From Holtermannia corniformis (lineage: Eukaryota > Basidiomycota > Tremellomycetes > Holtermanniales): DNA of 64,000 nucleotides. The DNA lies in the NCBI GenBank assembly GCA_001599935.1, contig BCIJ01000007.1, positions 290,096 to 354,095 of the forward strand, given 5' to 3'. The notes under the pieces were generated by a model. That model made no database searches, was not told the origin of the DNA, and saw nothing but the letters and a program-made list of their open reading frames with translations. This document shows positions 45,235-54,469 of the stretch, one piece after another (within the stretch, counting starts at the first letter, position 1; the number at the start of each line of letters is the position of its first letter). Made by a program: the position numbers and the translations under genes.

Positions 45235-46077
45235 ATGGTCAACGTGCCCTTCCCGCGCCAGCTGCGCACCATCCTGCCTATCATCCTCCTCGTTCTCATC
45301 CCGTCGCTCTATGTGATCCACCACAACGCGCAGGACCTCTCCCCGGCCGCACTCGCACGCGTCAACGGCAAGATCGATGCGGGTGGCTACGACCCGCACG
45401 CCGAGAAAGAGTATGACAGCCTGCAGCAAGTCGAGCTCGAACGGAATCTGGAGATGGACGAGGACAGGCAGCATCCGGAGGACGATGTGGTCCATGGCGG
45501 AGTAATCATGCAAAAGCTTGGCAACGAGACGGCAAAGTGGGTCCTTTGCCGCGTTGTCGTCAGGTCGTGCTGACTCGTCAGAGCCGAGCTTGGCCGTGCC
45601 GCCTGGCGTGTACTCCACCTCACGACCCTCCGCTTCCCAGACACTCCCACGCCATCGGAACGCCAAGCTCTCAAGTCCTACTTTTACCTCTTCTCCCGGC
45701 TCTACCCGTGCGGCGAATGCGCCGAAGAGTTCCAAGCTCTTCTCAAGCAGTACCCTCCTCAGGTCCGTCTTACTTTGAGCGCGGTCTCCAAGCTTATATT
45801 GCAGACATCCTCGCGTAAAGCGGCCAGTCTGTGGCTCTGCCATGTCCACAACCTCGTCAACGCCCGCCTCGATAAACCCGAATTCGACTGCCTCACCCTC
45901 GACGCGACGTACGACTGTGGATGTGGCGACGATCCGGCCGCGACCAGTCAGTCGGTCACTGCCGAGGATCAATCAGAGGTCGCACTGGAACGCGAGGCCG
46001 AGGTGGAGGGAGTAGAGTTGGCGGGGGTTGAGCAGGCACAGGAAGAGAGCATAGATGGCTTGGCCGATCAGCGGTAG
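45235..46077 (+). CDS. ERV2: ER FAD-linked sulfhydryl oxidase Erv2
   Basis: Generates disulphides in the ER lumen. Starts MVNVPFPRQLRTILPIILLV (ATG 45235), with one N-terminal membrane anchor. After an intron, the Erv fold contains AELGRAAWRVLHLTTLRFPD, then the redox motif LYPCGECAEEFQALLKQYPP (CxxC near the FAD) and, in the next exon, LWLCHVHNLVNARLDKPEF with the H.N..N flavin motif. The distal shuttle CGC motif (YDCGCGDDP) is present, as in Erv2 rather than mitochondrial Erv1. An acidic tail of about 45 residues follows to TAG 46075-46077. Confidence 0.9.
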
Positions 46078-46330
46078 TGTGTACTATATGCCAATGCAGT
46101 TGTTGTACTCTGCCTGGCCTGGTCTTATCCGCGCTGTCTGCATCAAAGGAGTTCCATCAGATCTACCCCCTGCTGCGGACAAGGGAAGACCACGACTTCT
46201 TCTGTAGCGCCCTCTCATCGCTCTGAAGAGGTCGATGGCTGGGGCATTCCAGACCCGGTGTAGACTTCGCCCCTGGTCTTCCATGCCCCGACCCTGATGA
46301 TGGACTGTCGGCTACAGTCAGCCTTTGCTA

Positions 46331-46543
46331 TCACGTCACCCAGCCATAACATACGTATTCACCATCTCTCATTGCCGCCTGCTCCTTCGCATGAGTCACT
46401 GCTTCCTCGCTTGTCCCCTTGATCACTAGCGTGCCTTGACTATCAGTATAGATTTTGCCCAGTTTCGTGTCAAAGATGTAGAATAGAGGTTGTTGCGCCC
46501 ACGGGAACTCGTGTGCTTCGCTCTTGAAGCTAGAGTTGCTCAT
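46331..46543 (-). CDS. Small uncharacterised protein (paralogue-like A)
   Basis: 70 codons from ATG 46541-46543, no intron: FPWAQQPLFYIFDTKLGKIY, then a segment with IKGTSEEAVTHAKEQAAMRD and GEYVCYGWVT before the stop. Frame is open 5' to 46615. Real status uncertain; similarity in layout to the ORF at 46873-47114 supports it being a gene. Confidence 0.4.
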   Translation of the reverse strand: MSNSSFKSEAHEFPWAQQPLFYIFDTKLGKIYTDSQGTLVIKGTSEEAVTHAKEQAAMRDGEYVCYGWVT

Positions 46544-46872
46544 TGTGTGCGTGAAGAGGGTGGCTGCGGTTGACTCTTTATGCGCGTAGGTCTGAGATGA
46601 GATCAGGCTGCGCATGCCTCACCTTTCACTTCTCCTTTGCTTGCGCTGTTGCAATGAGAAGTCAGGTTCTCTCATTGCGAACGTCAGTTGTGGGTTCGTG
46701 GCTGGGCGCTAAGACATAATCAAGAGCTCGACCTAAAGTGCGCATTCCATTGTGAGCAAAGGGCGTGCTCGGGCAGTACAGTCCGTAGCCCGAAGCTGCA
46801 TCTCGAGGGGCACTGGCATACGTCACGGATCGATCATCGGCTACCGGTCAGCCGCGCGGTTGCGCTGTCTCC

Positions 46873-47114
46873 TCACCCCCAGTGGTCTCGCCAGCGTGAA
46901 CATGGTAGATGGTCTGTCACCAGGTTAGCCCTCGAGCGCTCGGATAACGATCACCTACATATCCCAACTCCGGGTTGGTTCTCTGCAATGTCTCCGCGTA
47001 TCCTCGAGTATCAGTCCTAGTCTGAGTAGGTGAGATTGTCGTCTCGCTCCCTTTGACGAGGTACCAATGATCAATACTGTCTTGAGGAAATGTGAGATCG
47101 CTCAGGCTGGACAT
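46873..47114 (-). CDS. Small uncharacterised protein (paralogue-like B)
   Basis: ATG 47112-47114 opens MSSLSDLTFPQDSIDHWYLV; a later stretch is RGYAETLQRTNPELGYV, followed by an intron (branch CTAAC, acceptor GACAG) and an exon ending RDHWG, TGA 46873-46875. Without splicing the frame stops at 46917. Its F-P...(F/W)Y start and the run of ...A...LQ..NPELGYVG resemble product A next door. Function unknown. Confidence 0.35.
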
Positions 47115-47662
47115 GTTGGGCAATGGGCAGTCACAAGCGCTTCGATTCCGTTTATCTACGTACGGCGCCTCGAGATGAGATGCAATCTGCAAGTTTTATT
47201 GCGAAGGCTCGGACACTCTTTTCTACAGTGCGATTCGATGAGACGATCAGGATCATGGGCCGGACCTGGCCAGTATCCAATCGCGTACACTACCGCAAAG
47301 ATGTGGCTCAAGGCACAAGAGCTGAGTGTGTGTTCCGCGCTACAGGTATGGGTCTTTCTGCTGCCTTTAGGCTACAGACCGTCCTCTAGACTATCTTCGA
47401 CCATGCGGGCAAGCGCATGTAAGGTCGGAACGGCCCTCGTCATGAAGCACGATACGGGCCTCCACTCTGCCCCCGTTGCCTGAGGGCCGCCTCTTTGTTG
47501 CTCTCGCCCAATCAGCCAAGCGAGACGATAGCTCCTAGTCATGTCAATCATCTCCCGTCGGTGATTCGCTCATCCATGTTACCTTTGCATCAACAATGAA
47601 CCGCGAAGTAAGGCCCAGAGTCGCCTGAATTCATATCGTGGCATACAACTCTATAATACAAT
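47115..47662. other. Intergenic spacer with no recognised gene
   Basis: About 550 bp between small ORF B and the SAF4 3' end. It contains short frames only, with no conserved exon found. Confidence 0.4.
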
Positions 47663-48743
47663 CTAGTCACTCTCATAACCTGCCAAAAGTCCTCCAACTA
47701 CCGGAGCGGTTGGCGGCTTTTTCACGAGCAATGTATCGACCTGTTTGATCTTGCCTCTGGCCTTGTACGAAGCCGAGTCGCCACCCCACGGGTCGAGCCT
47801 TCGCGCCGTATTTCGCCTGACCTGCTTTGCGAGATCCTTCGGTACCGGAACAACAGCCGCCCTCGCGCGCTCTCTCTCAAACCTCGCCACGCCCTCGATC
47901 TCCTCGTTACCCAGCTCAAGCCCCTCGGCGAGCCCATAGCGCTCCTTGACGTCACCGTCTCTCCGTTCTTTCGCCTGCCTGACCCGCTTCTCCTCTCGGA
48001 ACCGATCTCGCAGAAGCTTGGACACGGCGTATGGGTCTGCCGAGAGTCGCTCAGAATCGTCCGTGAGCGCCGTCAGGCGGGAAGTCTTGGTCTTTGCCCA
48101 CGTCTTCTGCGTAATGTCCTTTTCGAGCGCATTGAAGGCGTCTTGGGTCGGGTCAGCTGCCGACGGCGCCTCGGTATCTGCACTGTCAGCTGCGGCCCGT
48201 ACATCCAAAAAGTACCTACCGTGCACGGCATAGCCGCCGTTCTCCTCTGGATCCCAATCTTCAGCCTTCTTCCGCGCTCCTTCTTCAACAACGTATTGTG
48301 CGTTCTGGGTGTCAGTACAGGCTACCAGGAGCAAGACCTACTTTTGGGTCCGTTCTGATCTCGAACCAGCCGTCGCACAGGTGGCATTTGCATCGGAAGG
48401 CAAAGATGGCCGTCGAGTAGTAATTCCCCACCTTGCGCTTTTGCGCATTGTACCGAACACCAGCGCCGAGATGGGCCTATTGATCAGCCCGGTCCCACCC
48501 GCGACGTCATGAGACCCACATTACATGTTCCACACCAGATGTTGAACGGCAGCTCGAATCTACGGTCAAGCTTCAGCAAACGTGCAGGTCAAAGGAAACG
48601 ACGACGACGGACCGGACGATCAAGATGCCCTTGTCGAGCATGCGCGCGCGATCGCCGAGAGCATGCTTGCCATGGACCTTGTTGAGTGTCGAGGTCTCTT
48701 TGGGGTCGAACTCGGGTCCATAGTAGCGGTTGAAGCCCTGCAT
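47663..48743 (-). CDS. SAF4: Splicing factor of the Yju2/CCDC130 (Saf4) family
   Basis: Starts MQGFNRYYGPEFDPKETSTL (ATG 48741-48743). Conserved block: NKVHGKHALGDRARMLDKGI, LIVRFELPFNIWCGTCNAHI (first CxxC), GAGVRYNAQKRKVGNYYSTA, and CHLCDGWFEIRTDPKNAQYV (second zinc pair). This is the CWC16/CCDC130 zinc domain of second-step spliceosome factors. The acidic, charged C-terminal half includes LGNEEIEGVARFERERARAA and LDPWGGDSASYKARGKI, ending GLLAGYESD. At least four introns. The gene is preceded by a G-rich repeated promoter (see the repeat entry). Confidence 0.85.
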
Positions 48744-48897
48744 GGCGGCTGTTGAGTTGAGAGTGGAACGGACGGCGAAGCTGAACTGCTGGGTGGCGAC
48801 TCGGTGCTATTCTGACGCCTAACCTATGCCAGCAACGCGCGCCTATAATAGGCGCAGGGGTTGTCGCTTACGTAACACACCACGCCCCAGTTGTGCT

Positions 48898-48940
48898 GGG
48901 GGGTTAGGTGTCTAGCGGGGTTAGCGGCTCGAGGGGTTAG
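48898..48940 (+). repeat. Three GGGGTTAG direct repeats in the promoter upstream of SAF4
   Basis: GGGGTTAG occurs three times within about 45 bp (copies ending near 48906, 48924 and 48940), with interruptions of about 8-11 bp. The unit resembles the TTAGGGG-type telomere repeat of Tremellomycetes. It lies about 155-200 bp upstream of the SAF4 start (minus strand). Confidence 0.6.
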
Positions 48941-49187
48941 GCTCGCTCTCCCTCTTCCCGGCTGGCGCCAGTAGATAGTGATGCATCGCTTCCACTCCAC
49001 AGGTTGGACGTCCTGGTACAACGATGAATACTACGTTGTGACATCGACATTACATATGGTCGTCTCTGTCGTGCTGCCATGTACAAAGTATGCGCGGCAT
49101 TACGGATGCCGCACCTGGAACTTGATGGTGATGTCACACCATGACCCAACACCTCACTCCCCTTCTCTCCCTGTCCGCAGTGATCTC
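48941..49187. other. Spacer with no recognised gene
   Basis: Between the G-rich repeats and the 49188-49541 ORF. A plus frame opens here (48978-49307), but its residues look non-coding. Confidence 0.35.
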
Positions 49188-49541
49188 CTAGGCCGCGCGC
49201 GTTGCGTGCCGTACGCGTTCAAGCTGGGTAGTGGTGTGAGCACCACGCGATTGGTGCTCGGCTCGTTTGCGAAGACGCTCAGAGCGACGAGTTCCGCGTG
49301 TCTCTGAAGCGGCGGGTTGCGGCGCCGGCGTCAAGAGCGAAGTGAGGTGCAGTATACCATCGATTCTCTCGCGCGTACGGGCGGCGGCCGCGACGATGTA
49401 GACAAACGAGTCGATCATCCCGAACGTGCCGAGTGGTGCGCGAGGTGGGCGGACCGTGATCGTCGTACCGATCTGAAGGGTGTAGCCGGTGAGAAAGACA
49501 TGTGTGACGCTGTCTGGGCAGAAGATGGAGCCGTGATCCAT
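49188..49541 (-). CDS. Uncharacterised ORF, possibly 3' exon of the 49572-50426 gene
   Basis: 117 codons, opening MDHGSIFCPDSVTHVFLTGY with a hydrophobic middle (FGMIDSFVYIVAAAARTRER) and a basic, low-complexity end. Codon use looks coding-like, but no splice junction joins it in frame to the next gene upstream, and no family is recognised. Confidence 0.3.
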   Translation of the reverse strand: MDHGSIFCPDSVTHVFLTGYTLQIGTTITVRPPRAPLGTFGMIDSFVYIVAAAARTRERIDGILHLTSLLTPAPQPAASETRGTRRSERLRKRAEHQSRGAHTTTQLERVRHATRAA

Positions 49542-49571
49542 ATTATAATTGCGCAGGCTGACAACAACCTG

Positions 49572-50426
49572 TCACCGATGGTCAGCCTGCTGCAAACTAG
49601 CTCGTATCCTCAAGACACTGACGCGGCGCAAAAAGCTCATGGTGTGGCTTAACACATCCGAACTGGGAATCGCTTGGGCACCCTGGTCGACGTTGACTGG
49701 AACCTGTAGCTCCCATGTACTCGTGTCGGAATCGTTGAACATGGCCCTGCCAGTCGCCAAGTGGGCAAGGGCGACCGGATCGACCTCTTCTTCAAAGTAG
49801 ACAGCGAGCAAGTAAGGAGATTCCGTCCTGCCGAGGGACGGGCCGAGAGGCAGAAGGGGTTTGGCTTGAAGGAGCCAGTCGGGTATGGGCGAGGAGCGTT
49901 GGTCAATTTTGGGGCGGTCCATGCCGCGACCGAGACCGCTGATGTAAGGCTCGCCGCTAACCTTGACCCCCAAGCCGGACAGCTTGCTGATGGAGAATTC
50001 GAATAGAGTCTTCGAGTAGAACTCGGACATATTGGCACGAGCACTGCCAAAATCGGGCATGAATTTGTCGGCGATTCTCTGCCGACGGGACGCCTGCCCT
50101 TGTTGCGCGTATCCCCAGTTATCGGAACGCGTCGCGCGAAAGGCAGTGTTACCTTCGAGCTCTGTTTTCGCTCGGCTGACCAGGTCAGGGTACCATTCCA
50201 ATTGAACTCCTTGAGCCCGTTTAGCCGCCAACGTAGCCAGTGGCTGCGGACCTTGTGCAGTGAGGCGATGCCAACGGATAGGGAGAGGCTCAGCACCCTC
50301 GTCCTCGGCTTCGAATGCGGCGTTCATAGAAGCATAGGAAAAGTCCGGAGCCTGGTCGAGCAGCTCGGCGACACAGGTTGGTTTGAAGCTGGGCTCGCCG
50401 CCAGCTATGCCCTCGGTGTCGGACAT
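49572..50426 (-). CDS. Uncharacterised orphan protein
   Basis: 284 codons, ATG 50424-50426, no intron seen: MSDTEGIAGGEPSFKPTCVA, AELLDQAPDFSYASMNAAFE, then a central segment with WGYAQQGQASRRQRIADKFM and LFEFSISKLSGLGVKVSGEP, and a C-terminal VYFEEEVDPVALAHLATGRA plus WELQVPVNVDQGAQAIPSSD. No membrane helix, signal or catalytic motif recognised. The gene is head-to-head with the nuclease-like gene at 50700 (273 bp between starts) in a stretch with no housekeeping genes. Confidence 0.5.
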   Translation of the reverse strand: MSDTEGIAGGEPSFKPTCVAELLDQAPDFSYASMNAAFEAEDEGAEPLPIRWHRLTAQGPQPLATLAAKRAQGVQLEWYPDLVSRAKTELEGNTAFRATRSDNWGYAQQGQASRRQRIADKFMPDFGSARANMSEFYSKTLFEFSISKLSGLGVKVSGEPYISGLGRGMDRPKIDQRSSPIPDWLLQAKPLLPLGPSLGRTESPYLLAVYFEEEVDPVALAHLATGRAMFNDSDTSTWELQVPVNVDQGAQAIPSSDVLSHTMSFLRRVSVLRIRASLQQADHR

Positions 50427-50699
50427 ACTGTGCGCGTTGGTACTGCGAGACAGATGCTCGAGGCGGCGCAAGCCCAAGCTACACGTCGCCAAAACGCCGG
50501 CAACCCCCCCCCCTGGTGGCGTTCGTCTTGGCGCAGCCGCTCGGTCCGTTCCATTCAGTTCCTGGAAACAAGCTTAAACCTCATTAAGTTATGAATCTTC
50601 AATACATAATGAATCTGCCTGTCGCGCGCTTCGCCGACATCGACGGCTTCGATGACCTGCCTTAACAGGTCTGAGATTACTTATGGGACCTTGACCTGC

Positions 50700-51612
50700 A
50701 TGACACGCCACTCGACTTCTTTCGTGCGATCGCCGATCCCTCCGCTAGGCAATACCAACCCCACGATCAATCACGTCCGCGCGGATCAGAAAGCTGTACA
50801 CTGACAGGTGATTGGTGAAGCGCAAGGAGCTGGTGCCCAGCATGGGGACCAGCTGAGAGAGCAGTATTTACAAGCGCTGGTGGCTCTTCCAGAGTTCCAA
50901 GCACCCTTATCTGTTGTCGAGAGAACCGCCATGATGGAGACCTTGACCAGACTTGCAATCCAACACGATACGCTGCAAATGCTCATCGTGGACGGACCCA
51001 GGAAGGGAGCCAGAATAGCAATGAGTTCGTCGACCGATCGAACCGGAGCTACTATTTTGCTGATGCGGGTTTAGGTGAAGGCCATGTCGAAGAGTACTGC
51101 GAAGTGGGCCCCTTTGCTATGGTGGATATCATCTGGGACTTCCTCAAGAGTCGCGGCGCCAACCTGCCAAAAATGTATCAACTCTGGAGAGCCAAAGGTG
51201 CCGACGTCAACGTCACGGCAGACTCTGGGTTCAAGTTCGGTATTACCCTTACAAAACGAGGTGGAACGGAGCACGTAATCTCGGCCGAATTCAAGCCTCG
51301 CCTGCCGTACAATCTGCACAAATGGGGTCTCTACCTGGAATACTTTGATGCCGAAGCCGTGTTTTGTGCGCGCGCGGTCGAACACGGGTACAGAACGCAC
51401 ATGGAAGCACTGGTATGGCCTCAGGTGCGTGCGTGCTCCCAGAACTGTGCTTGAGGGGAATCAGAATTGACGCGCGAAAACCGACCGAGACGACGAGGAA
51501 GTAGCTTGCATTGCAAGACTTGGTGAGGGGCAAGGCAGGGGACAGAGGGGTATGGCTGACGGTGGCAGAGCTGGGGCGGTATGATCTTGTTACACATGTC
51601 GGGGAACATTAG
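50700..51612 (+). CDS. PD-(D/E)XK nuclease-like protein (putative)
   Basis: Four exons that all join in phase 0: 50700-50774, 50808-50987, 51026-51424 and 51505-51612, giving 253 codons including the stop. The introns are 33, 38 and 80 bp, the first with branch ACTGAC. Start MTRHSTSFVRSPIPPLGNTN. The core holds ADVNVTADSGFKFGITLTKR, then HVISAEFKPRLPYNLHKWGL, where D...E.K fits the PD-(D/E)XK superfamily pattern; the last exon, LALQDLVRGKAGDRGVWLTV and ELGRYDLVTH, matches the Q....GVLTTY-like motif seen after the ExK in many fungal nuclease-like proteins. Stop TAG 51610-51612. It overlaps the antisense gene at 51590-51986 by 23 bp. Family assignment is inferred from motifs only. Confidence 0.55.
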
Positions 51613-51986
51613 GCGCCATGGGATGTCGCTTCCAGCGTCCAACGTCGTCGCGCATCCCACTCTCGGCCTTCAGTAGGGCGATGTGCCCCGGATATTGATT
51701 GGGGCCCAACTCGTCCCCGACGAATACGGTTGGTACCGGGTCGAAGGTGCGGATGGTGTTACCGTACCTCTCGGCTAGGTTGAGGACGTGCATGTCCAAG
51801 ATCACGAAGAACCGTGAATGGAGCGCGTAGGACTCCGAGAAGGCTTGACGACGGGTGCGAGTCAGTATTCGGAATATCTGGTCGCCGACGTGAGTCTGTG
51901 CGAGTCAGTGCTCAAACCGTGCAGTGCTCAAACCAAACCCCTCCTGATGAAAATGTAGGACTCGCTTTGTCACTCGCCTCGCTCAT
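51590..51986 (-). CDS. Small orphan gene overlapping the nuclease-like gene tail-to-tail
   Basis: Two exons in phase 0: ATG 51984-51986 opens MSEASDKASPTFSSGG, then a 43-bp intron (GTTTGG...CTGACTCGCACAG), then THVGDQIFRILTRTRRQAFS, SESYALHSRFFVILDMHVLN, LAERYGNTIRTFDPVPTVFV and GDELGPNQYPGHIALLKAES, ending VPRHV, TAA (51590-51592). Sequence character is strongly coding-like. No family recognised. The last 23 bp overlap the 3' end of the plus-strand gene. The intron contains a 13-bp direct repeat. Confidence 0.5.
51906..51934. repeat. 13-bp direct repeat within intron
   Basis: CAGTGCTCAAACC occurs at 51906-51918 and again at 51922-51934, separated by GTG, inside the intron of the 51590-51986 gene. 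Too short to be a mobile element. Confidence 0.7.
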
Positions 51987-52318
51987 TTAGCGATTCGAAT
52001 CCGAGGTCTTGTGGTTAGTCGGCTTGTGCTGCTCGTGACCCCGCTGACAGTGCCAAGTGCTTCACCACGATTGATTGAGCTCTTTTCGTCAGAGCGCCGC
52101 GCTCAGGCTCGGCACCGACTGTTTGCGACTCGACCTCGCCCTCACCTCTGGCCCAGTTTCGTCCGCTGGTAGTCCAGCAGCTGCAACTTTGCGACTGTCG
52201 AAGTACGAGGTATCGATATATCGGGACTGACACACTGACACGTGATCACGTGACCCAAAGATTTCCTGTCCTGTCGCTCTTGCGTCCGTCTGTCACAGCT
52301 CACCAACCATCCACAAAC
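51987..52318. promoter_or_regulatory. Divergent promoter between the 51590 gene and DBP3
   Basis: About 330 bp without coding exons, containing an overlapping pair of TCACGTGA-type boxes (52238-52253) near the DBP3 start. Confidence 0.5.
52238..52253. promoter_or_regulatory. Overlapping pair of CACGTG boxes upstream of DBP3
   Basis: ACACGTGATCACGTGA: CACGTG at 52239-52244 and 52247-52252, the second within a TCACGTGA octamer, 66-80 bp upstream of the DBP3 ATG. Same octamer as upstream of RPC53. Confidence 0.45.
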
Positions 52319-54390
52319 ATGTCGATCGAGAGCGTAACACCCGTACCGGCCGACGAGGTCGAATTCAAGAAGGAAAAGAAGGAAAAGAAGGACAAGAAGC
52401 GCAAGCTCGTAGAGACCGAGGTCGCTGCCGCCCCGCCGCTGGCTGAAGGCGACAAGAAGAAGAAGAAGGAGAAGCGCAAGGCCGAGGCCGAGGCTGAGGT
52501 CGCGCCTGTAGAGGCTGCAGCTGCGGCTGACGAGGAAAAGCCGAAGAAGAAGAAGAGCAAGAAGAGCAAGGGCGAGCAGACGCCTGTCGCATCTACTTCG
52601 GCTACGCCAGCCGAGGCAGCTACACCCGTCGAGTCTGGCGCAGCGACTCCTGTGGGCCCCGACGGCGCCCCTCTATCCAAAAAGCAGCAGAAGAAGCTGG
52701 CCAAGGCTGCGGCCGCTGCATCGGCTGCCCCGGCGGCTCCTGCCATCACCCCAGGCCCATTCTCGGCCGAGCACACGGCATTCTTGACCGAGAATGGGAT
52801 CACGTTGACTCCCCACCTGTTCCCACCTGTGCTATCCCTTGCCGGTGCCTCGCTCCCCGTTTCCGCCAAGCTGCTGCCGTACCTATCTGGCTTCACCAAG
52901 CCAACGCCAATTCAGAGCTGCTCCTGGCCGCCCCTCCTCGCCGGCCGCGACGTGATCGGTGTCGCCGAGACGGGTTCAGGCAAGACGCTGTCCTTCTCTT
53001 TGCCCGTCCTCCACGCTCTCTCCCAGCTCCCACCATCGACAAAACAGTCCAACCAGATCAAGTGCCTCGTGCTTGCCCCCACCCGTGAGCTCGCGCTGCA
53101 AACGCACGCAACGATGAAGGCCCTCGGCGACCTCGTGGGCGTCAATGCCGTCTGCTTGTACGGTGGTGTCGGCAAGGATGAGCAAGTACGCGAGCTGAGA
53201 AAGAAAGAGACACGGATCGTAGTCGGCACGCCAGGCCGGACGCTCGACTTGGCCGACCAAGGCGAGATTGACTTTTCTTGGTGAGTTGCGGTGGTAGGTA
53301 GTGAGGATCCTCACTGACGCGCACAGCATCACCCACCTTGTACTTGATGAGGCCGACCGCATGCTCGACGCCGGTTTCGAGAACGATATCAGACGTATCG
53401 TCGCGCACTGCCCTGGCTCGGACGCTGGCCGGCAAACGGTCATGTGTATGTCGCTGAGTTGGCCCTCGCTCAAACTGACCCTCCAGTCTCTGCCACTTGG
53501 CCTGAATCGGTCCGCCGGCTCGCCAGCACCTTCCTCGTCACCCCCGTCAAGATCACGGTTGGCAGCGACGAGCTCTCGGCCAACAAGCGGATCGAGCAGG
53601 GTCAGTCCCGCAACATGCACACAGCAGCCCTCGCTAACTCATGCAGTCGTCGAAGTCTTCGAGACCAGCCGCGAAAAGGACCCGCGCCTCGCGTTCCACC
53701 TGAAAAACTACACTTCGAAACACGCCAACACGCCTGCTCAACCGACCCGTGTCCTCGTTTTCGCACTGTACAAGAAGGAAGCGTCGCGTCTCGAACAGAC
53801 GATCAAGCGATGGGGTTACTCCGTGGCGGGTCTGCACGGTGATCTGGACCAGGGCGCACGCTTTAAAGCCCTTGATGCGTTCAAGACGGGTAAAGTCAAC
53901 GTCTTGGTCGCGACCGACGTCGCGGCGCGAGGGTTGGATATCCCCGATGTCGGGCTGGTGATCAACGTCACGTTTCCGCTCACGACTGGTATGTTGCTTC
54001 GGATCGCTGTAGCCGTTGGATTGGCTGACGCGCGCGCAGAGGACTTTGTGCACCGCTGTGGGCGAACAGGGCGGGCAGGGAAATCGGGCAAGGCGGTCAC
54101 GTTCTTTACGGGCGAGAACCACGAGCGCTCGTTGGCGGGTGAATTCATGCGTGTGCTGCGTGATGCCGGGTGTGATGTGTGTCTCGTCTCTCCAGCGTTA
54201 ATGTCGCTAACGAGCCTGCAGGTGCCGAAAGAGATGGACCGATTCCCAAGCACCATCAAGAAGAAGGGTACGTTGCTTCACCGTTGTGCTGGTTGGGCTT
54301 GGCTGACTCGTTGCAGAGCACGGCTCGTACGGCGCGTTCTATCGCGACACGACCGATGCGCCGGCCGCCAAGAAGATTACGTTTGACTAG
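52319..54390 (+). CDS. DBP3: ATP-dependent RNA helicase Dbp3
   Basis: DEAD-box helicase for 60S ribosome biogenesis, acting on pre-rRNA in the nucleolus. Starts [20 protein letters not shown] (ATG 52319). The first 150 residues are Lys/Glu-rich KKEKK repeats and Ala-rich linkers, as in yeast Dbp3. Motifs: [20 protein letters not shown] (Q motif), VAETGSGKT (I), [10 protein letters not shown] (Ia), TPGRTLDL (Ib), [10 protein letters not shown] (II, DEAD), FSATWPESV (III, across an intron), [12 protein letters not shown] (IV), [20 protein letters not shown] and [13 protein letters not shown] (VI). Stop TAG 54388-54390. Five or more introns. Convergent with ERF4 (80-bp gap). Confidence 0.92.
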
Positions 54391-54469
54391 AGGGCGTTGC
54401 ATGCGTGTACTGTACTATAGAGGGCGATGAGTGCGTGCTTGATACAACGATAGGTCGGCGTTTGGGTCG

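Noticed and set aside
46084..46284. Minus-strand ORF of 66 codons between ERV2 and small ORF A
   Set aside because: No conserved sequence or splice signals; probably chance.
48978..49307. Plus-strand ORF of about 109 codons (MMHRFHSTGWTSWYNDEYYV...)
   Set aside because: Residue composition looks non-coding and it is antisense to a better candidate ORF.
50609..50665. Short ORF MNLPVARFADIDGFDDLP upstream of the nuclease-like gene as its first exon
   Set aside because: It reaches stop codons (TAA and TGA) with no usable donor, whereas ATG 50700 gives four exons all in phase 0.
51975..52012. GATTCGAATCC with TGGTTAG nearby, resembling a tRNA T-loop and D-arm
   Set aside because: The 5-bp stems around TTCGAAT do not pair on either strand, and no acceptor stem or anticodon arm can be formed. 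It lies at the 5' end and promoter of the 51590-51986 gene.
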